Shown in pieces: positions 6,676 through 14,150 of a DNA stretch of 29,461 bases. The DNA comes from Bacteroidetes bacterium UBA7674 (lineage in GTDB: Bacteria > Bacteroidota > Bacteroidia > Chitinophagales > Chitinophagaceae): contig DLHG01000014.1 of the NCBI GenBank assembly GCA_002483105.1, positions 1 to 29,461 of the forward strand. Direction: 5' to 3'. The notes beneath the pieces are model-generated. The model made no database searches, had not been told where the DNA came from, and saw nothing but the letters and a program-made list of their open reading frames with translations. The position numbers and the translations under genes are program-made. Numbering within the stretch: the stretch's first letter is position 1; every line of letters begins with the position of its first letter.

Positions 6676-8019
6676 TTATTTCACCGCTAAGTTAGTATTC
6701 CTTTCCCGCCAATGCATGATACCGACCACAGCGCTACCGATCGCCACCAATGAGATAGGCATAAAGTAGTGCGTATTGGCAATAGGCCCTGTAGTAATGG
6801 CAAAGTACCCAAACATCAGCAGCACGTACAGCCTTACCCTCAACACTATCCGCTTGCTGAACAATGCCATCAGCATACCTGCCAACCGCAGCACATTGAA
6901 CAACAACACCAACATCGCTATTATTAATGAGGGATTTTTCTTCGCATAACCCATAAGTCCACCAATTCCGTCACGTTTCATTGTGGCGTAAAAACCTTCT
7001 CCTTCCTTAGTGTATAGCCCTCCATAAGTAAGCTTACCTGTAAAGAGGTCTATCTCCCCTTTGCCCGGTTCTATAAAGAAGCGCGCACTATGTTTCAGGT
7101 GATACCCCATATAAGGCACAAAGTTCTCCTTCAGCAAAGCTACGCCACGCGCATTAGCATAATCGTACCTGTCTTTGAATTCGGGCATCGCGGCGATCTT
7201 CTCTCGCTCTGATTGCAAAAATGCTTTTGCCTCTTTGCCACCTTCTTTATCTGAAAAATAGAAGTAGTAATAATAGATCGCATTAAATCCCTGGTTGCTG
7301 GAAAAATGAAATTTACCCGTCCGCTCGTAGTTCCACGAGTTGTACATCATTACGGCAACTAATGGCAACATACCAATACCCAATGCCCTCAACAGCCCAC
7401 CCTTATTCCTATACGCACATATCAACACAATGATGAGATGCACTACTACAAAAGGATACAACACAGGTTTTATGAACAAGCCAACTATCAATGCCAGGCT
7501 CGCCCACCCTGCATGAGTCGCTTTCTTGTGCAGCAACATCAGCACCATCTGCCGCATATATACCAGCACCGATGTTTGCAGTAATATTTCAGGTGCTATC
7601 GTGTTGGCATAGATGAATTGTATCGGGTAAGCAACAACAAAGAGCAGCAACAGCCAATCATAGCTTGCCTTATAGCCCATCTTAAAAAGCCCGTGGCGAC
7701 AATACCAGATATTAAATACCGACAACACATTCTGCAATACTATTACCACCCAATTGTTCACCGTAAACAAATAAACCAACGAGAGGAACAATGGGTACAC
7801 AGGTTGCCGCTGTGTCATATATTCGGGCTCGATAGGAAGAACAGGGTTGCCACTGTAAAAGAAAAGCGCGTCTTTAATATTCACCGCCTCATATATGTAC
7901 TCGAACGAGTCACCCATATATATCCGCTCAAAATGGCAGCTCAGCAGGAAAAACACAACGTGCACCAATATGATGCCTGCCATGAACCCTCTCCCCGATG
8001 TCTTAACTGCCTGATCCAT
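6676..8019 (-). CDS. Multi-span membrane protein, GT-C glycosyltransferase-like
   Basis: This 447-residue protein has an N-terminal span at about 12-30, then the loop YMGDSFEYIYEA near 34-45 and TQRQPVYPLFLSLVYLF near 69-85, followed by seven or eight more spans. The acidic pair in the first outer loop and the R-x-P-x-Y-P stretch before the second span are features of GT-C membrane transferases. A larger soluble loop lies at about 250-335. It is the first gene of a two-gene leftward operon; the second gene starts 2 bases after its stop. The pair probably acts on the same glycolipid or glycoprotein pathway. Neither the donor nor the acceptor can be read from the sequence. The upstream region is shared with a divergent gene and contains a perfect inverted repeat. 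Confidence 0.72.
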   Translation of the reverse strand: MDQAVKTSGRGFMAGIILVHVVFFLLSCHFERIYMGDSFEYIYEAVNIKDALFFYSGNPVLPIEPEYMTQRQPVYPLFLSLVYLFTVNNWVVIVLQNVLSVFNIWYCRHGLFKMGYKASYDWLLLLFVVAYPIQFIYANTIAPEILLQTSVLVYMRQMVLMLLHKKATHAGWASLALIVGLFIKPVLYPFVVVHLIIVLICAYRNKGGLLRALGIGMLPLVAVMMYNSWNYERTGKFHFSSNQGFNAIYYYYFYFSDKEGGKEAKAFLQSEREKIAAMPEFKDRYDYANARGVALLKENFVPYMGYHLKHSARFFIEPGKGEIDLFTGKLTYGGLYTKEGEGFYATMKRDGIGGLMGYAKKNPSLIIAMLVLLFNVLRLAGMLMALFSKRIVLRVRLYVLLMFGYFAITTGPIANTHYFMPISLVAIGSAVVGIMHWRERNTNLAVK

Positions 8020-8082
8020 TTACGATTAAAAACAATGAAATTTTAACATTAACAACACACCAATCCCTGTTAGTGACGCTCA

Positions 8083-8113
8083 AAGATTAAAGATATTATA
8101 TAACTTTAATCTT
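8083..8113. promoter_or_regulatory. Perfect inverted repeat between divergent genes
   Basis: AAGATTAAAG (8083-8092) and CTTTAATCTT (8104-8113) are perfect 10-base arms around an 11-base AT spacer. The rightward strand carries TAACTTTA here and the leftward strand TATCTTTA, each one base off the TAnnTTTG box, so a dimeric protein bound here could control both the secreted-paralogue genes and the GT-C operon. Arm centres are 21 bases apart, two helical turns. Confidence 0.45.
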
Positions 8114-8131
8114 CCAACAACAACACAAGAC

Positions 8132-8482
8132 ATGAAAAAATTACTACTCTGTATCGGGATGGTAATAGCCTCCTCAGATATTTCCTGGGCGCAGTCGTTC
8201 ACTGCTACCAAAAACGAAATAAAACAAGGCGATAATGTAGTCGCTACTTATACCCGCAAAGAAACAAGAAAACCGGATAACACCGTAGAGATGGTGATGA
8301 CCTTTACCGGGAAAGACGGCGCTACTATCGCAACTGCCACTATCCCCTACCAACGCAAAGGAAACACTGTTATTAAAACAGAGCGGGACAACAAAACACT
8401 CAAACTGCAACTTAAAGGTGGTTCCGACCTGGAAATGGCACAGGAAATAGCGACACAATTATCAACTAATAAATACCTCTAA
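8132..8482 (+). CDS. Small secreted protein, first of a paralogous pair
   Basis: The 116-residue product has a signal peptide (MKKLLLCIGMVIASSDISWAQ) with likely cleavage after WAQ at about 21. The mature part is a small beta-rich domain of about 95 residues with many Lys and Thr residues and no cysteine, so it is probably periplasmic or exported. It ends AQEIATQLSTNKYL. The next gene ends in the related sequence ARETAMFLSDNKYL and has a similar order of beta strands, so the two look like an old tandem duplication. I recognise no family. It starts at an ATG with a weak A-rich leader, 8 bases before the sister gene, and shares a divergent control region with the GT-C operon. Confidence 0.75.
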   Translation: MKKLLLCIGMVIASSDISWAQSFTATKNEIKQGDNVVATYTRKETRKPDNTVEMVMTFTGKDGATIATATIPYQRKGNTVIKTERDNKTLKLQLKGGSDLEMAQEIATQLSTNKYL

Positions 8483-8490
8483 CCCCAACA

Positions 8491-8907
8491 ATGAAAAAAT
8501 TATTACTCATATCAGCTTGCTTACTCACCGGGATGCTCACATATGCCCAGGAGATGGTACCAAGCGAACCAGCTGCCACCGACCCAAACACCTTGCCCAA
8601 ATACGAACTGGTAGAGCGCAGCCGCAGGGCGCACTTCGTAGCAGGGGAATCTTACATTAAGCAGGAAGGATTGGTGATAGCCAATTACACTATCGAAGAT
8701 CTTGCTGATGGCGAAAAAAAGTTCACTTACATTTTACCCAACGGCACCGTTGCAGCAGTAGGAATGCTGAAACATCAGAATGCCGGTAAAATAACGGTGG
8801 AAACAATGATCGACAAAAAGAAACATACAGTTGGACTGAAAAACCTCCACGACATAGACATAGCCCGCGAAACGGCTATGTTCTTATCCGACAATAAGTA
8901 TCTATAG
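8491..8907 (+). CDS. Small secreted protein, second of a paralogous pair
   Basis: The 138-residue product has a signal peptide ending at about TYAQ (20), then a linker rich in Pro, Ala and Thr (about 21-36). The remaining domain resembles the upstream protein: both alternate short beta strands with turns (GLVIANYTIEDL here, DNVVATYTRKET there) and end in a helix plus the tail S-x-NKYL. Similarity is low but the matching tail, order and length make common descent likely. The gene follows the first after 8 bases, with a strong terminator just after its stop, so the two form a closed two-gene operon. Function unknown; no catalytic or metal-binding motif stands out. Confidence 0.75.
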   Translation: MKKLLLISACLLTGMLTYAQEMVPSEPAATDPNTLPKYELVERSRRAHFVAGESYIKQEGLVIANYTIEDLADGEKKFTYILPNGTVAAVGMLKHQNAGKITVETMIDKKKHTVGLKNLHDIDIARETAMFLSDNKYL

Positions 8908-8934
8908 TTTGCTGCACATAACAGTTTTGGTTAG

Positions 8935-8967
8935 TCCCCTCCGCTTGACCCGGAGGGGATTTTTTTA
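8935..8967 (+). terminator. Terminator after the secreted-paralogue operon
   Basis: TCCCCTCCG (935-943 of this kilobase) pairs with CGGAGGGGA (951-959) over a 7-base loop and is followed by seven T's. The U-tract runs into the last codons of the convergent BtuF-like gene. Confidence 0.85.
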
Positions 8968-9744
8968 TGTAAGAAGCTCGTTAATATACCCCGGCGCTAG
9001 CCGCATCCTACTCCCATACCAACTAAACATCTCCCCATCCACCAATCGCACCTCCGCATCAGGCAGCACCTCTTTTATCTCCGCAATATGTTGCTCCTTA
9101 AAAGGGAACGGCTCAGACGAAAGCAATACCACTTCCGGATTCGCCGCTTTCAGTTCTTCCAACGAAATCTCAGGGTATCGCTGCCTGTCCCCAAACACAT
9201 TCTTCCATCCAATACGCTCTATCATATCACTGATGAACGTATCACCACCCACACTCATCCACGGTTTATACCAGATGAAATAGGCAACGCTCTTAGGCAA
9301 ACTTGCTTTTTGTAATTGTGAGAATCCTGTCTCTATATCAGTAATGATTTTCGCAGCAGCCTCAGCTTTACCTGTAAGCTCCCCCACCCACTCTATCATC
9401 ACCAGGCCCTGCTCTATCGTTTGTATATCACTGATCCACACGGGAAACTCAGCAGCAAGAGCCTCTATCTGCTCCTGCGTATTTTCTTCCTTATTGGCAA
9501 TGATGAGATCGGGTTGTAATTCCCTTATTTTATCAAGATGCAGCTGCTTGGTGCCGCCTATTCTTGTCTTGCTTCTGAACCACTCTTCAGGATGAACACA
9601 GAATTTAGTGATACCAACCACTTCCTCCTCCAAACCAAGATCGAACAACAATTCCGTTTGTGAGGGCACTACTGATACAATGCGCTTCGGCGGATAATTC
9701 ACTTCCACCACTCTGCCCATCATATCGGTAAAGCTACGGCGCAT
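8965..9744 (-). CDS. BtuF-like substrate-binding fold protein without signal peptide
   Basis: The 259-residue product has the fold pattern of the helical-backbone metal-receptor proteins used by vitamin B12 and iron-siderophore ABC importers. It shows RIVSVVPSQTELLFDLGLEEEVVGIT at about 21-46 (compare BtuF's I-x-L-x-P-x-x-x-E family start), IGGTKQLHLDKIRELQPDLIIAN at about 62-84, and the C-terminal half with ISLEELKAANPEVVLLSSEPFPF. Unlike true periplasmic binding proteins, it starts directly with MRRSFTDMMGR and has no signal peptide or lipobox, so it should be cytoplasmic. No permease or ATPase gene is adjacent. Its start overlaps the end of the membrane protein gene upstream by 11 bases, implying co-translation. 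Ligand and role are unknown. Confidence 0.82.
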   Translation of the reverse strand: MRRSFTDMMGRVVEVNYPPKRIVSVVPSQTELLFDLGLEEEVVGITKFCVHPEEWFRSKTRIGGTKQLHLDKIRELQPDLIIANKEENTQEQIEALAAEFPVWISDIQTIEQGLVMIEWVGELTGKAEAAAKIITDIETGFSQLQKASLPKSVAYFIWYKPWMSVGGDTFISDMIERIGWKNVFGDRQRYPEISLEELKAANPEVVLLSSEPFPFKEQHIAEIKEVLPDAEVRLVDGEMFSWYGSRMRLAPGYINELLT

Positions 9745-10162
9745 CTATTTTATTGTTCACGTTGTTGTTAACAGCACCTTCTTTCAGCCTCCTGAAAAAG
9801 AACAGTATGAAAAAGCAGAAGATCAATGCAGGCAATAGCAGCGCGCTGACATACGCCCGTTGGAATGCTTCCATCTGCCTGTCCGTCATATTCAAAGACA
9901 TGCCGAAAAGCACGAGGTTGGCCACAGTCAGGGCTATATAGCTATAACATGCCCAGCGTTTCAGGTCGCAGATATACAACCAGCTAATAGTAAAGCCCAG
10001 GGTCCACAATATCTCTATATAGTAATAAGAGATCGGCATCCCCCACCAGAAGATGAGTACATACAGGAGCATCAGCAAATGAAAAGCTGCTATATACGGG
10101 AACGGCGTCGGCGCCTTCCGTATCACATCCCTTAAAAAAACTCCTATATCCCTGCTTGCCAT
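9734..10162 (-). CDS. Four-span membrane protein of unknown function
   Basis: The 142-residue product has a polar N terminus of about 22 residues and four hydrophobic spans at about 23-42, 46-66, 70-92 and 105-126, then a basic turn (FFRRLKEG) and an Asn-rich tail (NNNVNNKIDAP). It has no signal peptide and no motif that I recognise. It is the first gene of an overlapping pair with the BtuF-like gene: the 11-base overlap means that their levels are linked. A role as a membrane partner of that protein is possible but not shown. Confidence 0.72.
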   Translation of the reverse strand: MASRDIGVFLRDVIRKAPTPFPYIAAFHLLMLLYVLIFWWGMPISYYYIEILWTLGFTISWLYICDLKRWACYSYIALTVANLVLFGMSLNMTDRQMEAFQRAYVSALLLPALIFCFFILFFFRRLKEGAVNNNVNNKIDAP

Positions 10163-10182
10163 TAATTACTTATGAATAAAAT

Positions 10183-10249
10183 TATACCAAACCCACCAAT
10201 CAGCTCTCCTCCTTTTTTCAAGGAGGAGTACCCGAAGGGGGAGGTGGTC
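10183..10249. repeat. Probable interspersed palindromic (REP-like) element
   Basis: The short intergenic stretch holds CTCCTCCTT (10206-10214) paired with AAGGAGGAG (10220-10228) over TTTTC, next to CCCGAAGGGGG and bounded by CCACC and GGTGG. Its layout resembles the hairpins scattered between genes in many Bacteroidota genomes. Only one clear copy is in the window, so the repeat nature is from memory, not from comparison. Confidence 0.4.
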
Positions 10250-10259
10250 AGTTCAAAAC

Positions 10260-11633
10260 CTATTTCGAAAACGCTGTCAGCACATCATACTTCGTCAGTA
10301 TATGGTACTGCCCGCTTTCATCCTGTGTCATGATAGCGCCGTTATCCTTAGTGATGTAGTGCGTCAACCTGTCCAACGGAGTGTTCATATCCACCACCGG
10401 CAGCGCCGCTTCCTTCACATCACCTATCAGCATATCCTTTACATCCGTCTGCTCTATCATCTTCTTGAACAGGCCGCTTTGCGTTATAGTACCTGTCACG
10501 GCACCATTCAGCAATACAGGTATCTGCTCTATATCATACTTCTTCATCAGGTCGATGCCATCAGAAACTTTCGCGTTCTCATCTATCGTCACCAACCTTC
10601 TTCTTCCCAGTCCACCCAACAGGTCTTTCACTGTCTGCACATCCAGGAAGCCACGGTCCATCATCCACTCGTCATTGTATATCTTACCTACATAGCGGCT
10701 ACCATGATCGTGGAAGATCACCACTACCAGGTCACCTTTTTTCAGCTCACCTTTCATCTGGTTCAGGCCTGCTATCACAGAGCCCGCAGAGTAACCCACG
10801 AATATGCCTTCTTCCTTGGTAATACGCCTTGCCCATACCGCACCATCCTTATCCGTCACTTTCTCAAAATGGTCTATTGCGGCCCTATCGTAGTTCTCTG
10901 GTAGGAAATCCTCACCAAAGCCTTCCGATATATACGGATGCACCTCACCCATATCCAGTTCCCCTGTATCAAACCACTTTTTCAGCAGCGAACCGTAAGT
11001 ATCTATCGCCCAAACCTTGATGTTCGGGTTCTTTTCTTTCAAATATTTACCTGTACCTACTATAGTACCGCCCGTTCCTGAAGCCACTACCAGATGCGTC
11101 ACCTTACCTTCAGTTTGCTCCCATATTTCCGGACCCGTCTGTTCGTAGTGCGCCTGGCGGTTGGCCAGGTTGTCGTACTGGTTCACATACCATGAGTTAG
11201 GTATCTCCGTGGCCAGCCTTTTAGATACTGAATAATAAGAGCTCGGATCTTCAGGCTCCACATTCGTAGGGCATACGATCACTTCCGCGCCCATCGCCTT
11301 CAGGATATCAGCCTTTTCTTTCGATTGCTTGTCGGTAGTGGCGAAAATGCACTTATAGCCTTTTATGATGGCAGCCATCGCCAGGCCCATACCCGTGTTA
11401 CCGCTCGTACCTTCTATGATGGTACCGCCCGGCTTTATTTTGCCTTCCTGCTCCGCCACTTCCAGCATCTTCAGGGCCATACGGTCCTTGATGGAGTTAC
11501 CGGGATTGAAAGTCTCCACCTTCGCATATACCTCGCAAGGCAGGTCAGCCACCACCTTATGAAGTTTCACCAGCGGCGTATTGCCTATGGTCTGAAGGAT
11601 ATTGTCATATACACGTTTAGCAGTATTGGCCAT
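10260..11633 (-). CDS. PLP-dependent cystathionine beta-synthase / cysteine synthase with CBS domains
   Basis: This 457-residue cytoplasmic enzyme condenses serine (or O-acetylserine) with homocysteine or sulfide in sulfur amino-acid metabolism. The fold-type II PLP core spans about 5-330: K49 in NPGNSIKDRMAL is the lysine that holds PLP, TSGNTG (76-81) binds the substrate carboxylate, ASGTGGT binds the PLP phosphate, and GYSAGS carries the serine near the pyridine ring. A pair of CBS modules follows (about 340-455), with GRRRLVTIDENAKVSDGIDLM and KYDVLTAFSK at its two ends. The family usually senses adenosyl ligands there. The length fits bacterial and eukaryotic CBS without heme. A TACCTTCG box lies 25 bases upstream. 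Whether it prefers homocysteine or sulfide is not decidable here. Confidence 0.9.
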   Translation of the reverse strand: MANTAKRVYDNILQTIGNTPLVKLHKVVADLPCEVYAKVETFNPGNSIKDRMALKMLEVAEQEGKIKPGGTIIEGTSGNTGMGLAMAAIIKGYKCIFATTDKQSKEKADILKAMGAEVIVCPTNVEPEDPSSYYSVSKRLATEIPNSWYVNQYDNLANRQAHYEQTGPEIWEQTEGKVTHLVVASGTGGTIVGTGKYLKEKNPNIKVWAIDTYGSLLKKWFDTGELDMGEVHPYISEGFGEDFLPENYDRAAIDHFEKVTDKDGAVWARRITKEEGIFVGYSAGSVIAGLNQMKGELKKGDLVVVIFHDHGSRYVGKIYNDEWMMDRGFLDVQTVKDLLGGLGRRRLVTIDENAKVSDGIDLMKKYDIEQIPVLLNGAVTGTITQSGLFKKMIEQTDVKDMLIGDVKEAALPVVDMNTPLDRLTHYITKDNGAIMTQDESGQYHILTKYDVLTAFSK

Positions 11634-11657
11634 AATATATTATCTAAAAACTCGGGG

Positions 11658-11665
11658 CGAAGGTA
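11658..11665 (-). promoter_or_regulatory. -7 box of the CBS-domain synthase gene
   Basis: TACCTTCG on the minus strand is one base from TAnnTTTG. No good TTG lies 17-23 bases further upstream. It sits in the 53-base gap between this gene and the NTPase-Mrr gene. Confidence 0.35.
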
Positions 11666-11686
11666 AGAAATTTGGGGGAGGTGGGG

Positions 11687-12826
11687 CTAATCTTTTGAAT
11701 TTGCTTTCTCATCAATCCATTTTTTTAAGTTGTAATAGTCTATAAGTGACAATTGGGATTTTACTTGTTCCTTAAATGCTTCAGCTGGGCGGGAAAAGTA
11801 TGAGCTTGTCACTAAAATCCCAGCAGTTGCCCTGTCGGCCATTACCGTTCCATACAACTCCCTAACCAAGCGCACACCCACGGGATTACTAATCTCTTTT
11901 CTTTTGCATTCGACATAAATAACAAAGTTGCCAATTCTTTTTTGCTCTATTATTAATAGGTCTTTCCCTCCATCAACTGTTGCCTGAGTAATTGTTACGT
12001 TATAGCCCTCTTTAGTAAAAAGCTCTCCAACCAATTCTTCAAATTGCCTAGTTGTCATGCTATACATAAACTGAGGATCACTCTTAACTTTATCAATCAA
12101 GCTGGAATTGATAATGCTGATATCCGTTATTATTTTGGGAATTTCAGGTGTAAGCAATCCTCCTTTAGCAGGTAATTGTATAGATTGATTATTATAGTAA
12201 ATATTATTACTTAGAAGAGCAACAACGTTTTGGGAAGTTATTCCAGGAGTTGATAAAAGAGCAACAATTGTTGACAACATCAAGGGGGTGTAAGATAGAT
12301 TCTTGCTTATCCTTATCAATTGTTCTATTATATCATCGTTCAGAATGTTCTTCTGAACATTGTTCTCCAAAAACCTCAGAATTTGGCCATCGGTCCAACG
12401 TCCAACTTTTATATTGTAAGAATTTTCAAGGATTTCTTCATCAATGATAGCATGTCGTGACGTTATTAATAATCTTAGGCCATATTTCTTTCCTTCCTTT
12501 ACAAGTTTAATAATCCCTTCCTTTGTTTTAGGGTTATAAATCTCATCATATCCATCTATAATTATAAGCTGACTACCTGACTGCGCAGATTGTAATTTAA
12601 GAAGAGAAAAAAATGAATAATCATAGTCGAAGTGAACACCGTAAAAGAAAGTAATTTCCTTAAATCCCAAGGGGTTTAATGCTTGATAATATTTTGCTAA
12701 TGTAGTCTTTCCAATTCCAGGCATCCCAGTCAGAACTACGTTGTTGAATTTTTCTAGCCCATGTGATATATCATCAATTTCCCATTCAGGAGCTACAAAA
12801 CCATTAGAAAATTCAGGTAAATCCAT
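11687..12826 (-). CDS. NTPase (NACHT/STAND-like) fused to a C-terminal Mrr-type nuclease
   Basis: The 379-residue product joins two parts. The first is a P-loop NTPase: Walker A GMPGIGKTT (34-42), Walker B LIIIDGYDEI (87-96) and sensor LLITSRH (119-125), then a short helical part with YTPLML (179-184), as in NACHT/STAND proteins. The second (about 255-379) is a PD-(D/E)xK domain of the Mrr family: TTRQFEELVGELFTKEGY, the catalytic DGGKD (285-289) and ECK (306-308), then GILVTSSYFS. It should cut DNA under control of the NTPase. Most Mrr-STAND defence proteins have the nuclease first and a long repeat sensor last; here the order is reversed and no sensor repeats exist. The gene is AT-rich and sits beside an HNH nuclease, suggesting a restriction or abortive-infection role. 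Confidence 0.82.
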   Translation of the reverse strand: MDLPEFSNGFVAPEWEIDDISHGLEKFNNVVLTGMPGIGKTTLAKYYQALNPLGFKEITFFYGVHFDYDYSFFSLLKLQSAQSGSQLIIIDGYDEIYNPKTKEGIIKLVKEGKKYGLRLLITSRHAIIDEEILENSYNIKVGRWTDGQILRFLENNVQKNILNDDIIEQLIRISKNLSYTPLMLSTIVALLSTPGITSQNVVALLSNNIYYNNQSIQLPAKGGLLTPEIPKIITDISIINSSLIDKVKSDPQFMYSMTTRQFEELVGELFTKEGYNVTITQATVDGGKDLLIIEQKRIGNFVIYVECKRKEISNPVGVRLVRELYGTVMADRATAGILVTSSYFSRPAEAFKEQVKSQLSLIDYYNLKKWIDEKANSKD

Positions 12827-12880
12827 ATATAAATTGTTAATAACTCACACTTAGTGAAGTAATTTACCTCCTGACTCGTT

Positions 12881-12952
12881 GTTCGAGATATTCCGCAGGG
12901 CATCTCGAACATCCCTCGTTTGCAACGAGGATACAAGAGGTCAACGTTTGCA
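12881..12952. repeat. Palindromic repeat unit C
   Basis: Two hairpins lie in this gap. GTTCGAGAT (12881-12889) pairs with ATCTCGAAC (12902-12910) over 12 bases, and CCTCGTT-TGC-AACGAGG (12914-12930) is a perfect palindrome. The stretch 12914-12952 matches 14229-14267 at 31 of 39 positions, so it is a diverged copy of the repeat on the other side of the HNH gene. Confidence 0.6.
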
Positions 12953-12970
12953 CCGTTTTAATCTTCTAAG

Positions 12971-14035
12971 TCATATGATGGATTCACCCAACCATGTTAA
13001 TTCCATCCATCGTTGTTCAAGCTTTTTCCTATCAGGCTTTTTCCCATCTATTCTTTGGGCGATCGCTTTTTTGTTATATCCTTCGTAAATAGTGGCTTTA
13101 AGACTTGGATGTATTACCACCTGTAACGAACTGGGATTTATTGCAATTAAACCATCATCAAATAATTTATGAATATCAATCCTAAGTAATAAACCATTAG
13201 TTGAAGCATTTAAGCCTGCTATCGCATGGCCTTGTATATGCGCCCCATGAAGAACCTCCTCTACATTCACCCCAGAGATACAACATTTTCCATCATATAT
13301 GGTCATGAGGTTTTCTTTAAATTTTGGTTGGGATTTTCTCCTTTTACGTCTAATAATATCAAAAATATCAATGTTGTCATTCGGAGCCTCATCAACTAAA
13401 TATCGCTCATTGGAGCGCATATCTAAGTTAATAACTCCAATTTTGTTGCCATCATCAATCCAATCAAGAAATGGATGCAGAAAAACTAATGCTGTTTCTT
13501 TTGCTACAATATTGTTTAATGTCCTCCTACCGACTTCTCCACCTGCAGCATTTAGGTATACAATCGCTCTATGTACTTCACCAATAGACAGGGTTGCCTC
13601 ATCATGAGGCCTTTCTCTTGTTATTACAATCTTATCATCTTCTACACGCTTCACCCTATATTCTTTTCCTCGCTGTGAAGACCCCCACGATATTTTTTCA
13701 TAAAGTGCCCTTTGAGCAATTGATTTAATCAACAACCAAGATTTTTCGGGGGCAATCTCAGTCTTGCTATTGGGGCTGGGGAACCGCCAATAATCTTTTC
13801 TAGTATTAACGAGTTCACCTGCTTGCTTCATGTCTTGCAAAACATTCCTTAGATTTCTTTTCCATCTTGGTTCTCCTGTTTCGTCACCCTTTAAGGTTGT
13901 TGATATCAAATCCTCTTCGGTTAACATATCTACTTGGGAAACATGGGTATAAAACTCACTTACAGCGGTTGCTCTATTATTTAGACTCAATAATTCAAGA
14001 ATTCTCTTCTTTAAAATTTGTGCATTCAAACTCAT
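12971..14035 (-). CDS. HNH endonuclease with N-terminal winged-helix domain
   Basis: The 354-residue product ends in an HNH_2-type nuclease. The signature is CCISG at 251-255, GAHI (H266), the NGLLL asparagine (N280) and DIHKLFDDGLIAI (H289), matching the family's A-H-I, N-G-L-L-L and D-x-H-x-L-F-D. The first 90 residues carry KRNLRNVLQDMKQAGEL and a following YWRF strand, like the winged helix at the front of Mrr-type restriction proteins, which reads DNA. The middle part (about 100-240) is undefined. An in-frame TTG 27 bases upstream is open, but ATG at 14035 fits better: the box TATATTTG ends 5 bases before it. This predicts a leaderless or nearly leaderless mRNA. Likely a type IV or modification-dependent restriction enzyme. 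Confidence 0.85.
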   Translation of the reverse strand: MSLNAQILKKRILELLSLNNRATAVSEFYTHVSQVDMLTEEDLISTTLKGDETGEPRWKRNLRNVLQDMKQAGELVNTRKDYWRFPSPNSKTEIAPEKSWLLIKSIAQRALYEKISWGSSQRGKEYRVKRVEDDKIVITRERPHDEATLSIGEVHRAIVYLNAAGGEVGRRTLNNIVAKETALVFLHPFLDWIDDGNKIGVINLDMRSNERYLVDEAPNDNIDIFDIIRRKRRKSQPKFKENLMTIYDGKCCISGVNVEEVLHGAHIQGHAIAGLNASTNGLLLRIDIHKLFDDGLIAINPSSLQVVIHPSLKATIYEGYNKKAIAQRIDGKKPDRKKLEQRWMELTWLGESII

Positions 14036-14040
14036 AGAAA

Positions 14041-14048
14041 CAAATATA
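14041..14048 (-). promoter_or_regulatory. -7 box of the HNH gene, leaderless layout
   Basis: TATATTTG on the minus strand is an exact TAnnTTTG match. Five bases separate it from the ATG, so transcription would begin at about the start codon. No matching TTG is evident at the usual upstream distance; repeat unit A begins within 2 bases. Confidence 0.45.
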
Positions 14049-14049
14049 C

Positions 14050-14131
14050 TCCACTGGCACAAGATTTAGTGCAGCTCTGCCCCCACCATCTCGTCCTCAT
14101 TTTCAACAAGCATGAACGTGGTTAGCGTTTT
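14050..14131. repeat. Palindromic repeat unit A
   Basis: The first block 14050-14075 matches 14151-14176 at 22 of 26 bases. The second block 14086-14131 matches 14220-14265 at 37 of 46. The two blocks keep the same order in both units but are 10 bases apart here and 43 in unit B. In the first block the stem pairs CAC with GTG. Confidence 0.7.
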
Positions 14132-14150
14132 TGTAACGCGTCTAAGAGTA

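Noticed and set aside
14055..14072. TGGCAC next to the HNH gene start as a sigma-54 site
   Set aside because: It is part of repeat unit A; unit B has TGGCGC at the same place, so the match is by chance.
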